Assembly (NCBI RefSeq): GCF_030066895.1
Contig: NZ_JASJAV010000001.1
Coordinates: forward strand, 124,001-188,000
Origin: Breoghania sp.
Lineage (GTDB): Bacteria > Pseudomonadota > Alphaproteobacteria > Rhizobiales > Stappiaceae
Reading direction: 5' to 3'
Length of the DNA: 64,000 nucleotides
Positions 8,389-23,009 of the stretch are shown piece by piece. How positions within the stretch are numbered: position 1 is the first letter of the stretch; every line of letters begins with the position of its first letter. Made by a program: the position numbers and the translations under genes. The notes under the pieces are model-generated. The model did not search any database, was not told the DNA's origin, and worked only from the letters and a program-made list of their open reading frames with translations.

Positions 8389-11300
8389 TCAGGGAAGCGT
8401 ACACTTGCCGTCGACAACCGTCGCGCCGAAGTCGAGGAAGATGTCAGAAGAGTTGACGGTCGCCGTGTTGTTTCCATCCACGAAGATGCGCACATTCGCC
8501 TCGCTCGTCGAACCACCCGCGTAACCGGGCAGGATGACCGAGGTCGACGGATAGGTATCGAAGTAGACTGAGTTTCCGCTGGATCCGGAGGTCAGCGTAT
8601 TGCCGGTAACGTCGGCGCAGACCGTCGGGGCCGTCGAATTGCCGACGAAGAACAGGATGCCGTTGGAAACCACGTCGAGCGGCGAACTGACCGTGTTGTT
8701 CGTGATCGTCAGATCCGCACGTCCCACGCCTTCCTGATAGACGAAAATACCATTGATCGTATTTGATATGTTTTTTGTATCGATATCCATCGTCGTCTGG
8801 CCGTCGAAGCCGGAATTCTGATGGATATAGATGCCGTAGTGACTGCCGGAGATCGTGTTGTTGGAAATCGTACCCGACATCACGCCGGCAGATGTCGTCG
8901 CCGAGCTTTCGATCGTGATAGGGGCATGATCGTTCAAGGTGGTGCCGGTCGCGATCGTGTTGTTGTCGAACGAGAACGTGGTGGTGAATGTCGTGCCCAA
9001 CGACTGGGTCAGATAGATGCCGTGGCCGGAACCGGAATGGGTCAACGTGGAATTGTTGACCGTGGCCGAGCCGTTGATCTGCCCACCGAGCGCAACAGTG
9101 GACGACGCGGAACTGCTGGTGTTGGCCGCAACGACTCCATCCACGACGCTCCCACCCCCGGTATTGAAGTTGATCGTCGAGGTTCCCGAGGAGGTGATCG
9201 TCGCATCGACGGAATCGATGGTGCCGGTGTTGGGCGCCGAAATCGCGCTGGAGAAGCTGCCAGAGAACTGAAAGGCGGCAGGCGCGCCCGATGACAGGAC
9301 GTAGGACAACGGGTCGAAGCTTTCGCCGGCCACAAGGCCGGTCAGGATCTGGTCCGCATCGAGATCGAAGGCGCCGCTGCCCAGATCAAGCGTCGTGGAA
9401 CTGCTGTCGATAGTCGTATCGATCACCACGACCACATCCACCGATAGTTTCCGCTTCCGTCACCGATCCCGGATCCGCGAAGGTTCCCGAACCGCTGGTA
9501 TTGCTCGTATCGACCACAAAATAGCTCGCCCCCGACAGCGCGCTCATATCACCCGTCAGAGTCGCATCGAGGAAATTGTAGCTGCCGCTTGAAGGAAGCC
9601 CCGAGCCGTCATCATCGACCGGCGTGACTGCCGTGATCGACGAGCCGGTATCGGTGGAACTCTCGCCGTCGCCTAAGACGAAGGTGACATTGGTAGCCGA
9701 CGTGAACAGGACGCCCACGGCCGGACCACCCGTATTGCCCGCCGTACCCACGATCGTTGCATCGCCGCCGCCGGCACTTGTGTCGCCGAGCTGGATGGTT
9801 CCGGTCCCCATCGTCCCGCCGAGATCGACGCCCGTCGTCCCCGTCGCGCTGCTGCTCGTCAGATCGGAGTCACCCGCGGTGATGTCCGCGTTGATCGTCG
9901 CTCCGGAAAGATCGGCGCCGACCGAGTTGTCGCTGTTGAGCGAGATATTGAGATCGGCAAACGTCACGTCGGCGGCGAGCGTGCCGGAGACGAGAACGCC
10001 GGTCGTCGTGGGATCGGCGATGGTGGTGACACCCGTCACCGAGATGGCGCCGGAACCGGAGACGTTGGTGAGGCTGATCGCGTTGGTTGCAACCGTGCCG
10101 GAGGCCGAGAGCGTGTCGAAGGTGACGCCCGATGCGCCGATCGCCATGCTCGACAGATTAAGGATCGTGCCGATCGACGTGGCGACTGATGTGTTCGTTC
10201 CCGTCACTGACAACGTGCCGCCCGACATGGAGAACCCGTCGCCCGACGTGGTGGTGAGATCGAGATCGCCGGAGAAATTGAACGTTCCGGTGGAGGCGAT
10301 GGTGATCGCATCCGCATTGGAGCTGCTTGCCGTGATGTCCGCGGAAATATTGTGAATTCCGCCGATCGCACTGGAGATGTTGATCGCGGAGTGAGCGCCG
10401 GTCTGGGTGATCGAACCGCCGAAGATCAACGCCGCCACATTCGCATTGAAAATAACGAGACCGGCATCGGACGATGTCGTGGTGTTGGCATTGGAGAAGG
10501 TGAATGACGCGTCCGACCCATTGAAGATGTCGATACCAGCGGTAGTGATGTTCAGCGTGCCGATCGTCACCGCGTTGGACCCGGTCCCCACGCCGGTCAC
10601 CCCGTCGAAGGTCACGCCGGTATTGGTCGAATTGGTCGAAGACACCGTGTCGAAGGTCAGGTCCGCCGACAGCGGATCCGGATACATGGCCTGACCATTC
10701 GTGGTTTCGACCGTGCTGGTCGCCACGTCGTTGGTCAGCGTGAAGGTGGTCGCCTTGGCATCGACATAAAGGCCAGTGCCGCTGTCGTTGAAGACGTCGA
10801 TTGCCCCCAGATTGAGCGTACCGTCAGCACTGTCGAAGCGCAGACCATCGCCCGTCACCCGGTTGGAGCCATCCACGCCGACGGCGATCGCGACACTCGC
10901 ATCGACCGCCTGCAACTCCGCAGTTCCGGTATCGGAATCGAAGGAGACCGTATCGACCAGGATGCCGCCCGCGCCTGCCGAAGAAACCGTCAAGCCGGAG
11001 AAATCGGTCACATAGAGCGTGCCCACCGCCGTCGAGCCGTCGATGGTGATGCCCGTGCCAGTGGCATCCGTCACAGTGACGTTCGACAGCGCGACAAAGG
11101 TGTCGGCCACGCCGTCGACGATATCGACACCGTCGTCCCCGGCCACCGTCGTGCCGCCGATCGTGACATTGGCGATGGTCGCATTGCCGCCCGCAACCGA
11201 AATGCCGTCTGTTCCGAAACCGTCGATCGTATTCGTCCCGGCCATGGTGAAGGAGCCGGTCGTATCGTCATCCGCAATCGAAATGCCGCTCGCCGCCGAG

Positions 11301-14300
11301 CCGGCGCCGTTGATATCGACGCTGTTGAGCGTCACATCCGCATCCGACGAGGCGTAGACGACGACCGCAGCGGCTGTGTTGTTGCCCCCCGCATTGATGA
11401 CGTTCGTGGCCGATGCATTGCCGAAAAAGAAGGTGCCGGTGGAATCCGCGCTGAGCGTGATCCCGGCCTCCACCAGCGCGACACTTGCACCGAGCTGCAT
11501 GCCCGCCGTGCCCGTACCGACATTGACGTTCCCGTGGCTGCCGGTGAAGGAAAGCCCCGCCGCCGTTCCCGATACGACACTGTCGATCTCAAGTCCGCTG
11601 GCGCCTGTGCCGGTATTCAGCGTCACCGTGTGACCGCCGGTGGAGGCGATCGCCGCATCGCTCGACACATCGTCATGCGACGTGATCGAGACGTTCGACA
11701 GCGTGATCGCGCCCGTGGTGATGGTGTCGGTCAGCGTGATCGCGCTCGCGTCGCCGGTCGCGATACTGAGGTTTGTCGCGGTCAGGGAGCCGCTGCCCAA
11801 CACACCGTCGAGAACGATACGGGCATCGGTGCTGTTGTTGCTGAATTCGGTGCGGAGATCGGAGAAGGCGATTGCGGAATTGATCACCGTATCGGTGAGG
11901 TTCAGCGCCTGCTCATCGCCGGAATTCAACGAAGCCGTCCCAGCGATCGCCAGCGTCAACCCGTTGACCGCCAGACCGTCGCCCGTGACGAGCTGAATGT
12001 CGAGATCGTCGAAGCTGACGGAACCCGCCGACCCGGCGAAATTCGCCACATAGTCGCCCGCATCCGTCGCCGTATTCTGGCCAACCGCAAGCGCCCCGAA
12101 AGAGAGGTTGCCGCCGGTCATGCCGGTTGCGTTGATGATGCGGTTCGAGGTGGGGCCGATCGTGCCGTCGAAGGTGATGTTGCCGAAGCTGATCGTGCCC
12201 GCCGACTGGCCGGTGATCGAAAAGACGTGCCCGCTCGTTCCCGCACTCACCGAGAGAATGGAATCGACCGCACTCGCATCCACGTTGCGCGTGCCCGCCC
12301 CTATCTCGAAGATTGTGCCCGTATTGCCGGTCGCAAAATCGGTCGTCGCATTGAAGCTGATCGCTCCGGTCGAACCGCCCGTGCCGGTATCAATATCGAG
12401 CACGGAAGTGGAGCTGGAATGGTCCGTCGCCGTCAGGCCCACGAAATCGATGGTCGCATCGTTATCGTCGGCCACCAACGCGGAACCGGTGCCCTGCGAG
12501 GAGAGCCCCGTCGCGGTGACGCTACCTACCGTCGTGCCGGGAATGTCGAGGAGCGTCGCCGTACCGATCGTCGACAAGAAGCCCGCCGCGCTCGTCGTGG
12601 TCGGGATCGTTCCGGCCGTGAAGGTATAGGCCGCCGTGCCGCCCGAGATTTCGAACAATGTGCGCTGGCTGACGGAGACCTGGCTGTTTTGAACGAAAAC
12701 GCCGCCGGTCAGGCTGGAGAAGGAGAACAGCGAGCTTGAGGCGACCAAACTGCTTGCCTCCACCACCTCGATCGTCATCGCCCCGCTGTGGCTCGTCGCC
12801 GTCACCGCATCGCCGGTGATTACGCCCGCATCCACCGAGATATAGCTCAGCCGGTTGTTGCCCTGCAGGTCGAACACCGTCGCATTGCCGGTATTGGTGA
12901 ATTCCTGGCTGCCCGTGCCGGTAACCGTCCCGCCGAGGCTAATGCCGAAGTCACCGATGATATTGGCAAGCTGGGTGATGCCGTAGGTGACCTCGTTGGA
13001 GAAGACGAGGCCCTGCGCGATCTGGTCGCCGGAAAGCGTGAAGGCGCTGCCGCCGTTCAGCGTGGCGAAGTCAGCTGCCGCCGTTCAGCGTCGCGAAGTC
13101 ATAAGATCCGTCCAGGAACACGAAGGCCGCATCGCTGGTGCTGATCGCATCGGCATCCGACACCGAATAGGGATTTCCGAAGCTGCCGTCGCCCGCCCCG
13201 TTCGTCGCCGTCGCGGAGACGAAAATGTAGATCGTGGCAGCGGGGAAATTGGCATCGCCCGTGAAACTCACAATCGCCGCCGGGGCTGGTGACCGTGGTC
13301 GTGCACTGGATATCGACGGTGGCCGACGAATTGGAGATATCGACGCCATTGGCCGTCGCCCCGTTCACCGTGACGTTGCCGGTCACCGTGAACGACCCGC
13401 CGATCCCGTCGAGCACAAGCCCCTGTCCACCATTGGAGGTGATCGAGGTCAGCGTCACGTTTGCCGTGAAGAGATCGAAGTAAACACCTAATTCTGTTGA
13501 TGAACTGATCACACCCGACATCGCGCCCAACTGGAAGCCGGTGCCCGCGCCCGCATCAAGCGCGCCGGTCCCGGTAACAGTGAAGGCATCGCCGATCGAC
13601 GCGATATCGACCGCGCCGAAGGACACGTCGCCCGACACGTTGGTAAAGGTGACGCCCGCGCCCGTGACCGTGCCGCCCTGCCCGACATGAAGCGAGCCGC
13701 CGGAGACCGTATCGCCGGTGGAATCGGCATCCCCACCGCCTGCCGTACCGCCATCTGCATCGAAGGTGACCGTATCGAGCGAAACGCCGCCCGCACCTGC
13801 GTTGACGACGGAATTGTTCGAAAAGTCCGTGAGCGTGATCGACCCGCCGCCAGAGCCGTCGATATCGAAACCTGCGGCCAAGACATCGGAGACGGTGACG
13901 GAGCTGAGGCCGGCGACGATTTCCAGCCCGCTGTCGACAATCGAAACGCCCGTCCCGGTAACCGCGCTCGTTCCCCCGATGGTGAACCCGGACAGCGAGA
14001 CATTCGCGCCGCTAACTGAGACACCGCCAAGCGCCGTTCCGTCGATGGTATTGGCGCCGGTCAGCGTGACCTGTCCCGTGCCGTCATCATCGGCGATCAG
14101 CACGCCGTAGCCGCCGGCTCCGGAAATCGCGACATCCGTCACGGTGACGTCCGCATCGGAATTGAGATAATGGATCCCGTCGGCGGAAGCCGATCCGGAG
14201 GTCACTGCGACCCGGGAAGAGGCGCCGGAACTGCCGATATTGAAGGTGCCGGTGCTGTTCGCACCAAAGGCTATGCCGTCACCACCGATCGCACTGTTCG

Positions 14301-17300
14301 TGCGCAGTTGCAGACCGCCCGTACCGGCGCCGAGATTGACATCGCCGTGAGAGACCTCGAAAGACAGCCCGACCGGCATACCGTCGACCGACAGGCTGCC
14401 TGCGCCCGAACCGAGATTGATCTCGGCCGTGTTCCCGCCGACACTTCTGACGCCGTAGCTTGTGGCATCGTCGATATCGAGGGTGTCGATCGTGAACGCC
14501 CCCGTCGTCGTGATGACCTGCAGATAGAGCCCGGCCGTGTCGACATCGCTCAGAGCCGCGGTTCCGATATTCAATCTGCCGGCACCTGACAGTCCGTCCA
14601 CGTAAATGCCGAAATTGTCGTTGATCCCGAGCCCAAGCCCCCCGCTCGACACCGATGCCAGGGTGATACCGCTCGACGTGCTGACGGTATCGAGGATAAG
14701 ACCCGCCGCCGACGTCGCGGCCAACGTGTTCGACGCCCCGGAGATGTTGAGTTCGATACCGCTTGCGTAGAACGCATAGCCTTGATCACTCTGAACCGAG
14801 AGCCCCCCGGTAAACAACACCGAACCGCCCGTATTGCTGAGGAGCCCCCCTCTTTCGATCCGTCGCTGACGATATCGACGGATTGCTGAAACAGGAACGA
14901 CGAATTCGTGTTGCTGTTTATGTCTATACCCCGGTCGACGCCGTCAGTCTCATCGATCATCCCGGAATAAGTGATGGTTCCGCCGGTGCGGTTGCCAATC
15001 AGCAGGCCCGTGTCGGCGGATGCGCTCAGATCGATCCCGAGCGTCATGTTCTGACTTCCGCCATCCACCAAGAGCCCGGTGCCGCCCGCATTGGAGACGG
15101 TCGTATCGGCAATCGTGATCGACCCGCCGACGCTGTCCAGATCGATTCCGGTATCGTCCACACCCGAGATCGTCGTCGCGGAAATCGTGACGCTCGTGAT
15201 GCTGCTGTCGGAAATCGCAGCACCGCCCGTGCCGCCATCATTCGTCAGACTGACGCCCGAAACGATGTTGCCGTTGCCAAGCGTGACCGTATCGGCCACC
15301 GCCGTGGCATTCGTCAGCGTCGGCGCGAAGCCGCTATAGGGATTGCTGATATCCGTGGAGACGCCATAGAGCAACAGGTTCGCCGGAGCCCCGCCCGTCA
15401 GCGAGATCATGTCGCTGGCGGCAAAGCTCATCAGGTCCTGGTCGTCGTCCAGCGTGAACGTGCCGTCGCCGGTGACCGTGAGCGTATCGGCCGTCGTGCC
15501 GTTGGAGTTGACCAGAACGATGACATCCGCGCCCGAGGCTTCCGCGTCGGCCAGCGAAGCGGGATCGTTGATCGTGTCGCCGATGCCGGTTCCCGTGGCA
15601 TCGGCGTAGTAGACCGTCTGACTGGTGATCAGCCCCGACGTATCGCCGATCAGGTCCACGTCATTGAAATTGTAGGTGCCGCTGCTCATACCGGTGACGA
15701 CGATCGGGGTCGTGGCGTCGATCGAGGACGCCACGCCGTCGCCGTCCAGATTGGAGCCGTCACCGAACTGGAAGACACCGGTAATCGCGGCATTAGTCAG
15801 GTCCACGCCGAGATCAAGCCCGGTCATGGTGCCCATGCCGGTGGTGCCAACATTGCCGGAATTGGTGGAGCCGGTCATGTCGATACCGGTGCCGCCCGTA
15901 CCCGATATGGAAAGCGAGCCGCAGATCACATTGGCCGACGTGGTCGTGCCGCCGTCGGTCAGATCCAGCCCAACCGTGCCCCCAGTCAGACCGGAGATGA
16001 CCGTACTGCCGAACACGGCCTGGCCGGTATTGGCGTTCTCGAAGTCGATACCGAAGAAGCCGGGATTGCTGATCGTGACGTCGCCGAAGGTGATATCGCC
16101 GGAATTGCCTGACCCGTAAATGCCGCCGGTGCCCGGAGTGTCAATATCAACGTCGCCGAAGGCGATGTCCCCGTCGGAATTGGTGATCACGACGCCCCGG
16201 CCAGTCGGCGTGGTGATCGTCGTCTGACCGATCACGTTGAAGGCGCCCGAAACGCGATCGAGAATGATGGCGTCGCCGTCGGCATTGGTGGAGGTGATCT
16301 AGGACAGCGTGACGTCGGTCGTCACCGGGTCGATCTTGACCGCCGTGCCGCCCACGGAATCGATCGAGCCGCCGGTCGTGCCGAAATTGAAGCCCGAGCC
16401 CGAATCCTGAATGAACAGGCCGTAATCGCCCGTCGCACCGGAATTGGCGATATTCAGGTTGCCGAAGGTGATGCCACCGTCCCCGCCATTGCCGCCGAGC
16501 ACCGTGTTGCCCGAAAGCGAAGTGGTGGTGAGCGTGCCCGCCCCGGTGGAGCCGTTTGCATCGACCACCGCGACACCGCCCGTCGTGGCGAGCGTCGAGG
16601 AATCGATCGCAAGCGCGGTGTCATTTGCCCCCGTATCCACGTCGATGGCCGAGCCGGTAGCACCGCCGGTAATCGTGGAACCGGAGATCGCAAGGCTCTC
16701 GACATTCGACGCCGACCTCGTCGCCCGATCCGCTCGCCGCGCCGATCGTGCTGTTCGAAATCTAGATGTCGCCGGTCGTGTCGGAGAAATCCAGACCGTT
16801 GCCGCTGGAACCGGTGACCGTGAGCCCGGACAGGGTCACCCCGTCGATACCGCTGCCCGAAACGCCGGTCGTGCCGCCGTCGATCGTGAAGTCGGTAAGC
16901 GTATTGTCGTTGCCGAGCGTGAAAACAGGGCTCGCGCCCATGTCCTGCACCGTGCCGGTCGTGCCGGAAAGACCGACGGAAACCGTCTGCCCCGTAGACA
17001 ACAGCACCGTCAGCGATCCACCCGCGCCGATCACCGTCTAATCGTCCTGCAAGGTCACGCCCGTCGTGGTGATCGTGCCCGCCTGGCCGTCGACCACGAT
17101 GATACCGCCGGTGGTCAATGCTCTCACGGCCGTGGCGTTGGTGACGGCATCGTCCAGCGAGGTCGGATCGTCCGCACTGCCGCTGCCGAGCGTCCCGTCG
17201 CCATCTGCATAATAGATGTAGCCGTATTCGGTGCCGGAGGCGTCCTGCGCAAACCGCGTCACGGTTCCGCCGCCGCCCACTTCCTCCTCGCCGAGCCGGA

Positions 17301-18204
17301 TATCGAGATCGCGCCGCACGCGCGCCGTCATGCGCTCCTCAAGCGGCGACAGAGTCGGGCGAGAGCTTTCCCCGCCCGCCAGCGCCTGCAAGGGCACACG
17401 CAGACGGATTCCACCCATCAAAGAGGTACGGTCGACATTGTCATAGGAGACCGTACCGCCCAGCGAGAGCGTCGATCCCTCGATGCCGAACACGTCGGAC
17501 AGCGCATATTCAGCGTGCCGCGCCCGCCGGTTACGTTGCGCACATCATCGGCCCAATAGTGATAGGCCCCGGCATAAAGGCGCAGATCGTCGCCCTGGAT
17601 CAGTGAAACGGGGATCTTCACACCGACTTCGGTGTCGAATCCCCACATCGGCTTGTCGCGCAGCAGCGTGTCGATCGTCTCCTCGACAAACCGGTTGCTA
17701 ATGATCGAAACGTTGGAGGTATCGGTGCCGCCGCTGTCCTTCGCACCAATAATCGGCACATAGAAGTTGAAGCACGCGTCGAAATTCGGCGTCATCGCTT
17801 CCACGCCCAGCGTCGTGGCGAAGAAGCTGTTGCCGTCCTTCAAGGTGGCATCGGAATAGATGTAGCCGCCAAGGATCAGGTTGGGATTGATGATCCGGCG
17901 AACGGCGAACGGCGAGGCTCCAGTTGCCATAAATGTTGACCAGATCGGATGTGCCCTGGCGCGCATCGAGGAAGAACAGCGAATCCTCATCCTGCCCGAG
18001 AGGCACGAAGGCCTCCACCGAACCGCCGACACGGTCGGTTCCGGGGCGAAAGATCGATTCCGCAGGTCCCTGCCATTTGTCGCCGTCGGCGGCATGAGCC
18101 GCACCCGGCAAGAATCCAATTGCGGCAGCAGCAAGAACAGAGGTGGAAAGCAGACGTTCCTGTGTGCCCCAGCGCCGCACGGGTCTGTTAGCTCGGCTCA
18201 CCAT
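8389..18204 (-). pseudogene. Giant inverse autotransporter adhesin with four-module beta-helix passenger
   Basis: About 3,270 codons. The N-terminus has a signal peptide (LLSTSVLAAAAIGFLPG, cleaved near AAHA), then an intimin-type inverse autotransporter barrel: VGGSVEAFVPLGQDEDSLFF, LILGGYIYSDATLKDGNSFF, LRLYAGAYHYWADD and SLMGGIRLRVPLQAL. The rest is a Gly/Thr/Ser/Asp-rich passenger of short beta-helix turns such as GDITFGDVTISNPGFFGIDF. Four modules start with a related phrase: YIYYADGDGTLGSGSADDP (near 17200), VYYADATGTGIGDTINDP (near 15600), IYIFVSATATNGAGDGSF (near 13220) and YFVVDTSNTSGSGTFADP (near 9510). I count ten lesions: frameshifts near 17915, 17505, 16708, 14845, 13282 and 9445; TAG at 17038, 16762 and 16299; and a 28-bp duplication at 13046. 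Type Ve proteins export the passenger to the cell surface for adhesion; this copy cannot be translated whole. Confidence 0.8.
13046..13101. repeat. 28-bp tandem duplication inside the adhesin gene
   Basis: A 28-base unit beginning GCTGCCGCCGTTCAGCGT and ending GCGAAGTCA is present at 13046-13073 and again at 13074-13101 with one mismatch (G/C). Because 28 is not a multiple of three it shifts the frame: the upstream part ends in YDFATLNGGS followed by TGA, and removing one copy would restore LNGGSAFTLSGDQIAQGL. An assembly mis-join between similar repeat units is the alternative explanation. Confidence 0.85.
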
Positions 18205-18337
18205 CACCTCGATTATTTATTTAGCATCACATATATTTAAGAGAATCCGTTTTTGTTTTCCAAACAATAGATTATCGCGCATATCACGCTACGTCGTTTT
18301 GAAATTTGGCGGATTTATTTTCGTAGGAATAACTTAT

Positions 18338-18359
18338 GTGTAATTTGAATTAATTACAC
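18338..18359. promoter_or_regulatory. Inverted repeat in the AT-rich adhesin/uvrA spacer
   Basis: GTGTAAT and ATTACAC form a perfect 7-bp inverted repeat around an AT-rich centre. The spacer 18208-18613 holds no gene; its left 240 bases are strikingly AT-rich against the GC-rich surroundings and are the likely promoter region of the adhesin gene. The repeat could be an operator for a dimeric regulator; that is a guess from symmetry only. Confidence 0.35.
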
Positions 18360-18613
18360 TGTGATTTTTATGTAAATTTCTCAATACCTCGCAATTCGCA
18401 TTCGTTCTTTTTTGTCCTCGTCTAGAATGACGAACATGCAGTGTTGAAAGACCCGGAAAATCTCCCACTTGAAGCGGCGGGGAGAAGAGTGCATTCCTGC
18501 CCGCCACCCCATCCTGCCGATGAAGCTGGCCGACGTGCCGAGGACGGCGGCCGGGACGTACTGATTTATCAAACTGCGCGGCAGCCAGGGCTGTCGTCCG
18601 GAAGGAGGCCTTC

Positions 18614-21550
<2,937 letters not shown>

Positions 21551-22586
21551 GCAGGCGCCCCGGTTGGACGCCACGGCGCGACCCGATCCCCTCGCCCACG
21601 GGAGAGGGGATCGCCGAGCACATGCCCCTGCCCCACTTCCCAAGTCTGTTCGACAGAGGGGAGCGGACCACGTCTTTCAAGGCGCTCTTCATCGTTGCAG
21701 GCCCCGACGGGCAATCCACGCCGGGATGACGCGTGAAGAGCGTTTGACGCGACACGGAACGAGTCGAATCCCTCTGACGGGGAAGAGTCGACAGGCCCTG
21801 AAGGCAAATCTTTCGCGGAACGGGACGCTCCCGCGCCCCTTATCCAGGCATCCGCACCCATTTTTTCCCAAACGAAGGCACTGAATTGCGGCTGCGCTTT
21901 CTGTCGCACCTCCGTTAGAGCCTCCCGTCTCTCAGATAAGCCGTCCAACGGCCTGCGATGCCGTATGCAGCTGATTCAATAAGTCCAAATTTTGCACTGC
22001 ACATCAGACGCATTGCAGTACGAAAGGGCCGATTCTCCCGTCGAAAGAGGAGCCGGACGAGAGGTATCGGCCGCTCCGGGAGCTGAAAATGCCGCCTCCC
22101 CACATCCGCCGCGACCAGAGCCGGCTCGCCTTCCAGGAGCGGGAACTCACCGCAATCACACTCACTTTTGCATCCTTTACGGGAACCTGCCCGCTTCGGG
22201 TGACAATCAGCCCCGTTCTCTCACCCGGCAGAGGATGCGATTCTGGCTGAGCCGCCCGACGCTTCCGTACCGTCTTCCGGGGAACAAAATTTTGCATCTG
22301 ATCGGATATAATTATTGCATTGAAACATATTTTCTGTTATAATATTAAAAAGGATTTTATCCAGCGAACGTAATGCCTTACGAAGTTCTCCGACTGCGCG
22401 AATCCGCGCAGTCTGACGCAGATGGACGGAAATCCCTGCGTCATTTTGTTGCTTTGCAAAAAAACGCAGAGCTGCTATGCGAGCCCCCCTCGCGGCTCAA
22501 TCGTGATTAGCTTAAGTAGAGATCATCAACAACACGTTGCACCGCAATAAGTGGGCAGACGGGGCGAGCAAGCCTGGAGATGAACG
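21551..22586. other. Gene-free 1-kb spacer with repeat remnants
   Basis: No coding region here has family support. Bases 21584-21613 form a hairpin (GATCCCCTC and GAGGGGATC around a short loop) of the REP type, and 21700-21735 resembles the end of the GTCATCCCGGC-type intergenic repeat. Bases 22300-22370 are very AT-rich. The last 130 bases contain the probable promoter of the first DUF1127 gene. Confidence 0.6.
22471..22480 (+). promoter_or_regulatory. Conserved GCTGCTATGC element upstream of DUF1127 gene 1
   Basis: The 10-mer GCTGCTATGC lies 107 bases before the DUF1127 start and recurs exactly at 23210-23219 before the second DUF1127 gene, at a similar distance. TTTGCA lies 16 bases before CTATGC here, which would fit a housekeeping promoter. 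Alternatively it is part of a LysR-type activator site, since DUF1127 genes are regulated by VtlR/LsrB in related bacteria. Both readings are inference. Confidence 0.4.
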
Positions 22587-22736
22587 ATGCTCGACACGCT
22601 TACGCACCGGTTCCGCAGCTGGCGGAAATATCGCGACACCTACGACGAGCTGTTGAAGCTGTCCAACCGTGAATTGCACGATCTGGGTATCGGCCGCACG
22701 AATATCGAATTCATCACCCGCCGCGCTTCGCGCTAA
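22587..22736 (+). CDS. DUF1127 small protein, copy 1
   Basis: A 49-residue, arginine-rich protein: MLDTLTHRFRSWRKYRDTYD, ELLKLSNRELHDLGIGR and a basic tail ending ITRRASR. The phrase LSxxELxDLGIxR is the hallmark of DUF1127. In Rhodobacter sphaeroides a DUF1127 protein (CcaF1) is an RNA-binding protein whose gene is co-transcribed with the CcsR small RNAs; in Agrobacterium and Brucella members affect phosphate, carbon and fucose metabolism. The same layout is seen here, with an sRNA array starting directly downstream. GGAG lies 8 bases before the start. It is 65% identical in pattern to the second copy at 23339. Confidence 0.93.
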   Translation: MLDTLTHRFRSWRKYRDTYDELLKLSNRELHDLGIGRTNIEFITRRASR

Positions 22737-22740
22737 GGCG

Positions 22741-22836
22741 ACAGAGACATAGGGTTTGCGTCCATAGGGCTACCTCCTCTCAGGCCCCACGGAGAAAAAG
22801 CGCCCGCCGGTACCTCCTCCCACCGGCAGGCGTTTT
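22741..22836 (+). ncRNA. Cuckoo/CcsR-type sRNA, copy A
   Basis: Two adjacent hairpins with anti-Shine-Dalgarno-like loops. The first has stem GGGCT (22767-22771) against GGCCC (22783-22787) with loop motif CCTCCTCTC, one base off consensus. The second (22801-22832) has CGCCCGCCGGT against ACCGGCAGGCG with CCTCCTCCC (22813-22821) in the loop and TTTTT after it, so it is also a terminator. This is the layout of the cuckoo RNA family (CcsR1-4 in Rhodobacter), found downstream of DUF1127 genes in alphaproteobacteria and linked to oxidative and heat stress. It is probably processed from the DUF1127 transcript. Confidence 0.85.
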
Positions 22837-22899
22837 TCAAAACCACCCGGCAGGCGCAGATGCGGTTCACCGCACGCGACACGGGAGTGGGAAGAACTG

Positions 22900-22952
22900 A
22901 GAGTTTGCATCCATGGGGCTACCTCCTCCCACCGGCGAGTGCCTTTCTCCGG
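22900..22952 (+). ncRNA. Cuckoo-type sRNA remnant, copy B (hybrid)
   Basis: The leader TTTGCATCCATGGGGCTAC matches that of copies A and C and runs into CCTCCTCCC (22922-22930). After the motif, however, the sequence is ACCGGCGAGTGCC, which corresponds to the 3' arm of hairpin 2, not hairpin 1. The copy thus looks like a fusion of the first half of hairpin 1 to the second half of hairpin 2, as a deletion between the two CCTCCTCCC motifs would give. Neither stem can form, so it is probably non-functional. Confidence 0.65.
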
Positions 22953-23009
22953 ACCCGAAAAGTCGTTTTAGTTCAAAAAATTACAGAAACAGACAAGGGT
23001 AAACCGGTT

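Noticed and set aside
9624..16112. Several plus-strand open frames of 240-410 codons inside the adhesin region.
   Set aside because: The minus strand has signal peptide, barrel and beta-helix repeats; the plus-strand frames are low-complexity shadows of those repeats.
1936..18613. SOS (LexA) boxes before ssb and uvrA.
   Set aside because: No GTTC-N7-GTTC or GAAC-N7-GAAC was found by eye in either upstream region; the closest matches have the wrong spacing.
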